Assembly: GCA_035644495.1 (NCBI GenBank)
Contig: DASQOM010000243.1
Coordinates: 1 to 17,345, forward strand
Origin: JACQFK01 sp035644495
Lineage (GTDB): Bacteria > Planctomycetota > MHYJ01 > JACPRB01
DNA length: 17,345 bases
Direction: 5' to 3'
In this document: one piece after another, positions 7,395 to 14,019 of the stretch
How positions within the stretch are numbered: position 1 is the first letter of the stretch
How the letters are laid out: the number at the start of each line of letters is the position of its first letter
Made by a program: the position numbers and the translations under genes
Notes under the pieces: model-generated
Databases searched by the model: none
The model's input: only the letters and a program-made list of their open reading frames with translations
What the model was told of the DNA's origin: nothing

Positions 7395-9659
7395 GTGAAC
7401 CGGGCCGCTCCCTACCTCCTGTTCGCCGGCGTCACCGTCGCGGTGTTCTGGAAGTTCCTCCTCTTCGGCCAGACGATGTACGCGATGTCGGCCCTCGAGC
7501 AGCAGCTGGGCCTCGCCCCGCAGGAACCCCAGGGCTGGTTCCGATCGGAGTTCCGCCATACCCGCATCTCCGACAACCTCGCCCTGTTGGCCCTCCACCA
7601 CCGCCTCTACAACGAGGGCCTACACCGAAACACCCTGGCGCTGTGGAACCCGTATCTTTTCTGCGGATTGCCGACCTCCGCGGATCCGATGATCCATCCG
7701 TTCTATCCGCCCAACCTGGTCCTGCATCGGTTCCTCGGCCCCGACGCCGCCTATCAGATCTCGTCGATGCTGCACCTCTTCTTCGCCGGCGTCGCCATGC
7801 ACCTCCTGCTCCGGGCCCTGGGACGCTCCGACGCCGCCGCGGCCGCCGGCGGGCTGGTCTGGATGCTCGGCGGATACCAGGCGATGTGGTTCTCGACGTC
7901 GATCCTCGCGGGCCTCTCCGTCTTCGGGCCCCTGGCCGCGCGCTTCCTGATCCGCGGCGCGGAGACGCGGACACTGGGCGCGGCGCCGATCGCGGGGGCC
8001 TTCATGGGGCTGGCCATCCTGGGCAGCCACCCGCAGCACGCCATCCTCTTCTTTCTGTTTCTCCTGGCCTGGTCGCTTTTCGTGCTGAAGCGTGCGGGTC
8101 ACGACGCCCGATTCTCCCTCTCATTCACGGGACTCTTCGCGATCTTCAGCATCGGCGTCGGCATCGTCGAAGTCCTGGCCCGCCTCGACTCCATCGAGAA
8201 CGGCTACCGGGACCCGCAGTTCGACCATCTTTCTCTGTATGCAGAGCCGCTGCGGCTGGCGACCTACGCGACCGGGTTGATCCTCGGCAAGGCGTACTTC
8301 CCCGGTCCGGGCTGGGAGGCCGAGTTCTCCGTCTATATGGGGCTCGCGGCCGTGTCGCTCGCCGTCGTGGCCGCCTGGCGGCATCGTGGCGAAACCCACA
8401 TCCTGGCCGTCGCCGTCGCGGCGGTCGGGGCGCTGGCCCTCGCGTTCGTTTACCCGCTTGCGTGGCTGTATCTCAAGATCCCCCTGCTGAGCCTCAGTCC
8501 CGCATCCCGCTGTCTCCATGTCGCGGCCTTCGGCATCGCGTTCCTCGCCGCGCAGGGACTGGACGATCTGGCCGCGTCGCCCGGGAAGGCGTGGAAGGGC
8601 GTGGCCTGGGTCGCGGTCGCGTTCGTCCTGTTGCTGATCCCGGGCTTCGAGCCGTTCCGCTTCCGCAACGGCGCCGCGCTTGAGACGGCGATCGGCTTCG
8701 CGCTCGCCGCCGCGGCGACCGCGGTTGCGCTGCGGTCCCGGCCGGCCGCCCTCGGCCTGCTGTTCGCCGCCATCCTCTTCGAACTGCTCCCCCCGTTCCT
8801 GCAGTTCAACCACCACGCCGACTCGAGCCTGATCGCGCAGACGCCGGAGGTCCTCCGCGGCCTGCCCAAGCCGGGCGATCCCACCCGCGTCACCGGCATC
8901 CTGGGGACGACGGCGGTTTCGACGAAGTCGCCTCAGTGGGGCAACGATCTCGTCACGGGCAACAATCTCCTAGCCCTGTACCGGCTGGAGAACATCGGCG
9001 GCTTCGAGGCCATCCTTCCCTCCGCTTATGTCGATTTCGCCCTGGCCGCGGGCGGCCGCCTCAGCCCGGCCGGTCGGACGATCCAGTTCACGAACTGCGA
9101 ATCGCCGCTGCTGGATTTCATCGGGCTGGAGACCGTCCTGCTCCCGGCCTCGATGCCGATGCCCTCGCGATTCAGGAAGACCGATCTGGGACCGGTCGCG
9201 CGATTCGAGAACGGCGCCGTGCTGGCCCGCGCGCGTCTGGCCTCCAGGATCCGGGCGGTGAAGACTCCGGAGGAGGCGCTCGCGCTGCTCCGCGAGCCGC
9301 AGCGCGATCTCAAGTGGGAGACGATCATCGAGACCGACCGCGCCCTGCCCGTGGTCTATAAGGGGGAGATCGTCTGGACGTCCCGGGCGAGCGACCGGTC
9401 GGAGCTGCAGGTGATCACCGATGCGCCCGCGGTCCTGGTCGTTGCCGACACCGACTATCCCGGCTGGGAGGCGACGGTCGACGGGACGCCGACGCCCATC
9501 CTGCGGGCAAACCTCGCCTTCCGTGCCGTCGAACTTCCGGGGGGTACCCACCGCGTCGAGTTCCGTTTTCGACCCGCCTTCGCCCGGTTCGGCCTGCCTG
9601 CTTCTCTTTTCTTCCTGGTGCTCGCGCCGCTCGCCGCGTGGCGCTGGAGGAAGCCGTGA
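7395..9659 (+). CDS. YfhO-family polytopic membrane protein 1 (GT-C-type glycosyltransferase)
   Basis: 754 aa from GTG 7395. An ATG at 7383 would add four residues. I prefer the GTG because it opens VNRAAPYLLF, matching VRRAAPYLLY of the downstream paralog, and fits a leaderless start. There are roughly a dozen hydrophobic segments over residues ~1-480, with the WNPYLFCG...HPFYPPNL loop typical of GT-C-like lipid-linked sugar transferases. The final soluble part carries the YfhO signature DTDYPGWEATVDG (from Asp685), then RANLAFRAVELPGGTHRVEFRFRP, and a last TM helix. In Bacillus, YfhO transfers a sugar from undecaprenyl phosphate to lipoteichoic acid outside the membrane. The acceptor here must differ if the cell is Gram-negative. 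No CsbB- or GtcA-like partner is in the window. The stop TGA overlaps the next start. Confidence 0.85.
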   Translation: MNRAAPYLLFAGVTVAVFWKFLLFGQTMYAMSALEQQLGLAPQEPQGWFRSEFRHTRISDNLALLALHHRLYNEGLHRNTLALWNPYLFCGLPTSADPMIHPFYPPNLVLHRFLGPDAAYQISSMLHLFFAGVAMHLLLRALGRSDAAAAAGGLVWMLGGYQAMWFSTSILAGLSVFGPLAARFLIRGAETRTLGAAPIAGAFMGLAILGSHPQHAILFFLFLLAWSLFVLKRAGHDARFSLSFTGLFAIFSIGVGIVEVLARLDSIENGYRDPQFDHLSLYAEPLRLATYATGLILGKAYFPGPGWEAEFSVYMGLAAVSLAVVAAWRHRGETHILAVAVAAVGALALAFVYPLAWLYLKIPLLSLSPASRCLHVAAFGIAFLAAQGLDDLAASPGKAWKGVAWVAVAFVLLLIPGFEPFRFRNGAALETAIGFALAAAATAVALRSRPAALGLLFAAILFELLPPFLQFNHHADSSLIAQTPEVLRGLPKPGDPTRVTGILGTTAVSTKSPQWGNDLVTGNNLLALYRLENIGGFEAILPSAYVDFALAAGGRLSPAGRTIQFTNCESPLLDFIGLETVLLPASMPMPSRFRKTDLGPVARFENGAVLARARLASRIRAVKTPEEALALLREPQRDLKWETIIETDRALPVVYKGEIVWTSRASDRSELQVITDAPAVLVVADTDYPGWEATVDGTPTPILRANLAFRAVELPGGTHRVEFRFRPAFARFGLPASLFFLVLAPLAAWRWRKP

Positions 9660-11914
9660 GACGGGCCGCGCCTTATCTGCTCTACGGCGCGGTGACGCTG
9701 GTCTGTTTCTGGAAGTTCCTGTTCTTCGGCTGGACGCTCTACGACGTTCGCACGCTCGAGGGGCATCTGGGCGTCCCGGCGCCCGAGAAGACGGGCTGGT
9801 TCGAGTGGCACCGCCCGCCCTCCGACCGGGGTGACACGGTGCTCTCCCTGCCGATGCTGCACCGCCTGTACGGGGAAGGCCTGCAGCACGGCGAGTTGCG
9901 CCTCTGGAATCCGTATCTCTTCTGCGGTTATCCGATCTACAACAACCTGCTGCTGCATCCGTTCTACCCGCCAAATCTGATCCTCCACGCGCTGCTGCCC
10001 CCGAGGATCGCCTACGACCTCAACCTCCTGATCCACTTCTTCTTTTCCGGCGCGGCGATGTATGGGCTGCTGCGCGGGACGGGCCGGAGCGGCGCGGCGG
10101 CGACCATCGGCGGCCTGCTGTGGATGCTGATCGGCTACAACACGTTCTGGTTCTCGACGGGGACCTTCATGGGCGCGAGCGTGTTCGCGCCGCTCGCCTT
10201 ATGGGGCCTGCGCCTCGGTCTGGAACGACGCGACTTCCGGCCCCTCGCCCTGGGCGGCCTCGCGATGGGCCTCGTCATCCTGGGCAGCCACGGCCAGCAC
10301 GCGCTCCATATCCTGATCTTCCTCTCCATCTGGATGCTGGTGACGCTGATCGCCGACCGCGAGGCGCGGGTCTTCACCGCCAAAGGCGGCGCGCTGTTCC
10401 TCGCATCGGCCCTCGGGGTGGGGATGGCCGCGATCCTGACCCAGCTCGACTCGGTGACGAACGGCTTCCGCGTGCCCGGCGACGATCTCGAGCTGCATTA
10501 TCGGGATCCGTGGATGCTGCCGACCTACGTCGCGAACCTCGCGCTCGGGAAGATCTGCTACGCCCCCGACGGCCTCCTGCGCTCCGAGTTCACCCTCTAC
10601 GCGGGCGTTGCCGGCGCCGGCCTGGCCGTCGTCGGAGCGGTCCTCGGCCGCCGGGACCGCTGGACGCGCTATCTCTCGATCTTCGCGATCGTGGCGCTGC
10701 TGGTCGCCTTCTTCAAGCCGCTGGCGCAGGCCGCGCTCCATATCCCCTTCCTGAACCTGAGCATGCCCGCGCGCTGGGTCTATGTCTTCGGCTTCTGCCT
10801 GACGATGCTGGCGGCGGGCGGCGTCGAAGCGCTCCTCCGGGAACCGGTCCTGGGCTTCCGCATCGCGGGGGTCTGGGGCGGCCTCTGCCTGTTCTTCGTC
10901 CTGTTCTATTCGACCCAGGGTGCTCTGGTCGAGACCCTGCTGGGGATCGCCCTGGCGGCTGCGGCGCTGATCGCGCTTCCCCGCTCCCCCCGCGCCGCCT
11001 TCGCCCTCGGTCTCGCCGCCCTCGCCTTCGACCTCATCCCGAACTTCGTCTGCTTCAACGCCCACGCCGATCCGAGGGTTCTGGATCAGAAGTGGCCGGC
11101 GATCGAGGCGATCCGCGAGCGCGAGAAAGAGCCGTGGAGGGCTACGGGCAGCCTCCGCAATCCCGACGCGACCGAAGCCCCGATGAATCCGTGGACCATG
11201 GCCATCGGTTCCAATATCCTTGCCCTTTACGGCGTCGAGGCGGTGATGGGATACGAGTCCATCGCCCCGCTGTCGACCGTGATCTACTGCTCCCGGATCG
11301 GCGGCGCGAGATCGATCCTCGGCAGCGGACGCGTCCTGCTCCTCGAAACCCCCGAAGATCATCTGACCCGGCTCGCGAATCTGCGCTATCTGCTCGTCCC
11401 CTTCGAACGCTGGGGATCGGTCGGTCGCAAGGTCGGCGAGTGGGGGCCGCTCCAAGCGTTCACCCTCCGACAGGCGCTGCCCCGGGCCTATCTCGCCGGG
11501 TCGGTGAGGATCGGCGACGCCGACGAGGCCGCCAAACTGTTCCGGGGCCCGAACATGTTCGAATCCAGGGCGGTCGTTCTCGAAACGGCGAAACCACCGG
11601 TCTCCGGTGCGGGAGGCGGGACCGTGAGCTGGACCCGCCGTGAGACCGATCGAATCGAGCTCGCCGTCCATGCAACGGCGGAGTCGATGCTCGTGATCGG
11701 CGACACCGACTATCCCGGTTGGGAGGCGGAGGTCGACGGCGTCGCGACGCCCATCTATCGGGCGAACATCACCTTTCGCGCCGTCGTCGTGCCGCCGGGC
11801 GCGCACTCGGTCGTGATGCGCTTCCGACCCGCGTCCGCCCGCGACGGCCTGATCCTGTCCGGATTGTCGACGCTGGCGATCCTGGGGTTCACCTTCCGGC
11901 GCAAAGCGGTATAA
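9656..11914 (+). CDS. YfhO-family polytopic membrane protein 2, tandem paralog
   Basis: 752 aa from GTG 9656, which overlaps the preceding TGA as GTGA. GGAGG at 9646-9650 sits 5 nt upstream, so it is preferred to the in-frame ATG 9638 inside the previous gene. It is colinear with YfhO 1 along its whole length: RRAAPYLLY at the start, the CFWKFLFFGWTLYD helix end, LWNPYLFCGYP with HPFYPPNLILH, LGSHGQHALHI, and the C-terminal DTDYPGWEAEVDG (from Asp683) with RANITFRAVVVPPGAHS. This is an old, diverged tandem duplication. The overlap predicts translational coupling, and possibly a heterodimer or two enzymes with different acceptors or donors. The stop TAA lies within a perfect TATAAT that appears to drive the next gene. 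Confidence 0.85.
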   Translation: MRRAAPYLLYGAVTLVCFWKFLFFGWTLYDVRTLEGHLGVPAPEKTGWFEWHRPPSDRGDTVLSLPMLHRLYGEGLQHGELRLWNPYLFCGYPIYNNLLLHPFYPPNLILHALLPPRIAYDLNLLIHFFFSGAAMYGLLRGTGRSGAAATIGGLLWMLIGYNTFWFSTGTFMGASVFAPLALWGLRLGLERRDFRPLALGGLAMGLVILGSHGQHALHILIFLSIWMLVTLIADREARVFTAKGGALFLASALGVGMAAILTQLDSVTNGFRVPGDDLELHYRDPWMLPTYVANLALGKICYAPDGLLRSEFTLYAGVAGAGLAVVGAVLGRRDRWTRYLSIFAIVALLVAFFKPLAQAALHIPFLNLSMPARWVYVFGFCLTMLAAGGVEALLREPVLGFRIAGVWGGLCLFFVLFYSTQGALVETLLGIALAAAALIALPRSPRAAFALGLAALAFDLIPNFVCFNAHADPRVLDQKWPAIEAIREREKEPWRATGSLRNPDATEAPMNPWTMAIGSNILALYGVEAVMGYESIAPLSTVIYCSRIGGARSILGSGRVLLLETPEDHLTRLANLRYLLVPFERWGSVGRKVGEWGPLQAFTLRQALPRAYLAGSVRIGDADEAAKLFRGPNMFESRAVVLETAKPPVSGAGGGTVSWTRRETDRIELAVHATAESMLVIGDTDYPGWEAEVDGVATPIYRANITFRAVVVPPGAHSVVMRFRPASARDGLILSGLSTLAILGFTFRRKAV

Positions 11915-11915
11915 T
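11888..11915 (+). promoter_or_regulatory. Promoter for pseudopilin 2, predicted leaderless
   Basis: TTCACC (11888-11893; 4 of 6), 16-bp spacer, TATAAT (11910-11915; 6 of 6). The -10 contains the TAA stop of YfhO 2. The expected start, 6-7 nt downstream, falls on the A of ATG 11922. There is no room for a Shine-Dalgarno. Confidence 0.55.
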
Positions 11916-11921
11916 GCAGGC

Positions 11922-12407
11922 ATGAGGCATCGCGAGGCGGGCATCACCCTCGTCGAGATCGTCGCGGCGGTCACCATCATCGGCATCCTCTCGGCGCTGC
12001 TCATCCCGCTCAGCATCAAGGCGGGCCGCTACGAGAACCTGAAGCTCTGCCAGGACAACCTGCGGACCCTCTATGCGGCGCAGGCGAAGGCTCCACCCAC
12101 TCCGACCCAGGAGTACGGTCGCGCGTACTGGGTGCGGCTGACTCAGATGCAGCCGCCCCTGCTGAGTCCGGATCGGCTGCGCTGTCCGTTCGTGGACGGC
12201 GCGGACGCGCCGTTCTGCCAGTACTTCGGCCCCGCGGGCGACATCGTCAAGTACGACGCCAAGGACCCGATCGGCTGCGACATGGAGCTGAGCCACAGCG
12301 ACGACGGCCGCCAGGGCGGCAGCGTCGTGCTGAAGAACGGCGACGTGGTCACGGACCACACGGGAGCGTGGGGCTCCGCGCAGCACGGGGGCAGGTGCCG
12401 GCCCTAG
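11922..12407 (+). CDS. Pseudopilin 2 (type IV pilin-like, degenerate H-X9-DG family)
   Basis: 161 aa. The leader MRHREAG is cleaved after Gly7, and the processed N-terminus ITLVEIVAAVTIIGIL keeps Glu+5 but has Ile at +1 instead of Phe. The body follows the family plan: LCQDNLRTL after the helix, LRCP mid-protein, QYFGP...KDPIGCD, then SHSDDGRQGGSVVLKNG, where the usual DG is NG and the His spacing is longer than nine. The two conserved cysteines may form a disulfide, and a third and fourth pair (CQYFGP and IGCD) is present. It follows YfhO 2 with a 7-bp gap but seems to have its own leaderless promoter, so its level may be set apart from the membrane proteins. The substrate or partner is unknown. 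Confidence 0.82.
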   Translation: MRHREAGITLVEIVAAVTIIGILSALLIPLSIKAGRYENLKLCQDNLRTLYAAQAKAPPTPTQEYGRAYWVRLTQMQPPLLSPDRLRCPFVDGADAPFCQYFGPAGDIVKYDAKDPIGCDMELSHSDDGRQGGSVVLKNGDVVTDHTGAWGSAQHGGRCRP

Positions 12408-12433
12408 GCCGGCGGCCCGGTTCTTTCGTTTTT
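12397..12433 (+). terminator. Possible terminator overlapping the end of pseudopilin 2
   Basis: A perfect 7-bp palindromic stem, GCCGGCC (12397-12403) with GGCCGGC (12407-12413), has the TAG stop in its loop region. A T-rich stretch, TTCTTTCGTTTTT (12421-12433), follows 7 nt later. The gap between stem and T-tract weakens the call. Confidence 0.4.
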
Positions 12434-12521
12434 CGGGGTTGACGCGCCACCGGATGCAGTGCGGTCCAGAGGCGTCCCCCATGACATAGAAGGCTCTTTG
12501 ACAATGCGGAAGGAGGACAGC

Positions 12522-13040
12522 ATGGTCGCATTGTCTTCGCAGAAGCGCAGGAACGGCTTCACCCTGGTCGAGTTGCTGGTCGTGATCGTGATCATCGGCA
12601 TCTTATCTAGTCTCCTACTACCCGCGATCACCCACGCGATCTTCCGGGCGAAAGTCGCCACCTGCCAGCACAACCAGCAGGAGTTGTACAAGCTCGGCCT
12701 GGTGTACTCCAGCTCCCACAAGGCCCAGTGGCCCCCCGGCAAAGGGGGCGATCTCTGGGTGTCTCTGCGGCGCATGGTTCCGCCCCTGATCGAGCCGGAC
12801 CATGCCTCGATCCTCACCTGTGCGGTTCTCGGTGAGGAGTGCGGGCCCGACGAGACTCATTTCCGGGGTCCCGAGGTGCCGCTGAGCAAGCTGGGGGCCG
12901 CCGATCCCCTGGGCGCCGACAAGGTCGGCAACCACGGGGAGCAGTACGGCGGCAACGTGCTCCTGAAAGACGGCAGCGTCTCGGAGTACGAACTCCTCCA
13001 TCCGAAGTGGGTGGAGTGCGACACCAAGCTGGTCCCGTAG
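12522..13040 (+). CDS. Pseudopilin 3 (type IV pilin-like, degenerate H-X9-DG family)
   Basis: 172 aa. ATG 12522 has AGGAGG at 12511-12516, spacing 5, and is preferred to in-frame starts at 12459 and 12504. The prepilin leader ends QKRRNG, followed by FTLVELLVVIVIIGIL with Phe+1 and Glu+5, almost identical in this helix to pseudopilin 1. The body has TCQHNQQEL after the helix, ILTC mid-protein, FRGP...AADPLGAD, then NHGEQYGGNVLLKDGSV, the clearest of the set. It has His and DG as in H-X9-DG but with eleven residues between. It presumably forms part of a pilus, pseudopilus or secretion complex. A long hairpin (13048-13080) follows the stop, and the frameshifted fourth copy begins 63 bp later. 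Confidence 0.85.
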   Translation: MVALSSQKRRNGFTLVELLVVIVIIGILSSLLLPAITHAIFRAKVATCQHNQQELYKLGLVYSSSHKAQWPPGKGGDLWVSLRRMVPPLIEPDHASILTCAVLGEECGPDETHFRGPEVPLSKLGAADPLGADKVGNHGEQYGGNVLLKDGSVSEYELLHPKWVECDTKLVP

Positions 13041-13047
13041 TCCTCCC

Positions 13048-13080
13048 GCCCGGTCCAGGGTTTGAGTCCCTGGGCCGGGC
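13048..13080 (+). terminator. Long GC-rich hairpin between pseudopilins 3 and 4
   Basis: GCCCGG-T-CCAGGG (13048-13060) pairs with CCCTGG-G-CCGGGC (13068-13080): 12 Watson-Crick pairs plus one T-G wobble around a 7-nt loop. No T-run follows, so it may be an inefficient terminator, or an mRNA-stabilising structure that uncouples expression of the downstream gene. Confidence 0.5.
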
Positions 13081-13103
13081 CCTTCCGCATCAGGAGAACG
13101 TCC

Positions 13104-13591
13104 ATGGCCTACAAGGGTCTTGCCCTTCGTGACATCCTGGTGACGATCGTCGGCGGCGGCCTGGTCTCCCTGCTCCTGCTTCCCGTCTGTGCGGCGGAGG
13201 AATCGATGCTGCGAGAAGGGCCGCCTGCGCGAACAATCTCCGACAGCTTCAGGCGGTCGGGGCTACGTATGCCTCCAAGAATCCGGGAACGTGGCTCGAA
13301 ACCACGGGCAGCGCCCTTTGGACCGGATTCACGAAAGGCGCTGCTCCTCTCGTCAGCACGGATGAGCTTGAAGTGCTGCTTTGCCCGGTCAAGGACGGAC
13401 CGCCGAAGCTGGGGGGGACGGATTATCTGGGACCCCGGCAACCCTTCTCCGCGCTGAAGCCCGGAGACGCCCTGGCCGCCGACCAGAGGGGGAATCCTGG
13501 CGAAGGAGATCGCGGCAACGTGCTTCTGAAGGATGGCAGCGTCCACGAGTACGAATACTCCCACCTCCTCTGGAAGTCCCTGACCGAATAG
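13104..13591 (+). pseudogene. Pseudopilin 4, disrupted by a frameshift near 13187-13202
   Basis: ATG 13104 has AGGAG at 13092-13096 and encodes MAYKGLALRDILVTIVGGG, then LVSLLLLPVCAAEE, a prepilin-type helix with Leu+1 and Asp at +5 instead of Glu. In that frame the homology then ends. In another frame, open from about 13187 to the TAG at 13589-13591, the family body continues: DAARRAACANNLRQLQ (from 13205), VLLCPVKDG, DYLGP...GDALAAD and GNVLLKDGSVHEYE, where Pro replaces the family His. The two parts join as a ~162-aa protein if one base is missing or two are extra in the GCGGCGGAGGAATC region. The body is well kept in its own frame, so the shift is either recent, an assembly error, or recoded. 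No classical slippery heptamer is visible. Which of these applies cannot be told from sequence alone. Confidence 0.8.
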
Positions 13592-13609
13592 CGCCGCTTT
13601 TTTCATCCC

Positions 13610-13638
13610 TTGATGGGATCGACCCGTGCTGCTATTCT
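13610..13638 (+). promoter_or_regulatory. Promoter for panD, predicted near-leaderless
   Basis: TTGATG (13610-13615; 4 of 6), exactly 17 bp, TATTCT (13633-13638; 4 of 6). ATG 13649 follows 10 nt after the -10, with no Shine-Dalgarno. The -35 lies in a small dyad, ATCCC (13605-13609) and GGGAT (13615-13619), which could be an operator. A T6 run (13598-13603) just upstream has no convincing stem before it. Confidence 0.5.
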
Positions 13639-13648
13639 GAGCGCCCCA

Positions 13649-13999
13649 ATGCTCAAGCGCATGTGCACGGCGAAGATCGCCAACGCGACCATCACCAAGG
13701 CCGAGCTCCACTACGAGGGCAGCTGCGGCATCGACGCCTCCGTCCTCGAGGCCTCGGGCATCCTGCCCTACGAGATGGTCCTCATCGCCAACGTCAGCAA
13801 CGGCCGCCGCTTCGAGACCTATACCATCCCCGAGCCCCAGGGCAGCGGCGCCTTCTGCCTCTACGGCGGCGCCGCCCATATGGGGGCCCCCGGGGACGAG
13901 ATCATCATCATGGCCTACGGCTATCTCAACGAGGCCGAGCTCGCCCAATTCAAGGCGCCCAAAGTCGTCCGGCTCGGCGCCAAGAACGCCCTGAAGTAG
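13649..13999 (+). CDS. panD: Aspartate 1-decarboxylase (pyruvoyl-dependent)
   Basis: 116 aa, in the usual 115-130 range. It decarboxylates L-aspartate to beta-alanine for pantothenate and CoA synthesis. The proenzyme is self-cleaved between Gly24 and Ser25 in LHYEGSCGID, and Ser25 becomes the pyruvoyl group. Position 24/25 is the same as in the E. coli enzyme when counted from ATG 13649, which settles the start over an upstream TTG (13610). Lys9 is kept, as are NGRRFETYTI (substrate and processing residues) and the GDEIIIMAYG segment near the C-terminus. Many bacterial PanD proteins need the acetyltransferase PanZ for processing, but no such gene is here and most lineages mature unaided. Other pantothenate genes are absent. 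The lipoprotein gene follows after 20 bp. Confidence 0.96.
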   Translation: MLKRMCTAKIANATITKAELHYEGSCGIDASVLEASGILPYEMVLIANVSNGRRFETYTIPEPQGSGAFCLYGGAAHMGAPGDEIIIMAYGYLNEAELAQFKAPKVVRLGAKNALK

Positions 14000-14019
14000 C
14001 CCGTCCTGCATAAAGGGAC

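Noticed and set aside
7379..8683. 434-residue plus-strand open frame overlapping the start of YfhO 1
   Set aside because: Arg/Pro/Gly-rich translation. It has no hydrophobic pattern, whereas the YfhO frame is continuous and matches its paralog.
10120..11643. 507-residue plus-strand open frame within YfhO 2
   Set aside because: Extremely Arg/Pro-rich, the usual result of reading a GC-rich gene in the wrong frame.
10199..12019. 606-residue minus-strand open frame over YfhO 2 and pseudopilin 2
   Set aside because: Arg/Gly/Ala/Asp-biased translation without domains. The plus strand carries recognisable membrane and pilin signatures.
12498..12503. Exact TTGACA ahead of pseudopilin 3
   Set aside because: The -10 position 17 bp downstream reads CATGGT and overlaps the start codon, so it is not a workable promoter.
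13187..13202. Programmed ribosomal frameshift signal in pseudopilin 4
   Set aside because: No X-XXY-YYZ slippery heptamer, A/T-rich slip run or stimulatory element is recognisable, so recoding is not favoured over mutation or sequencing error.
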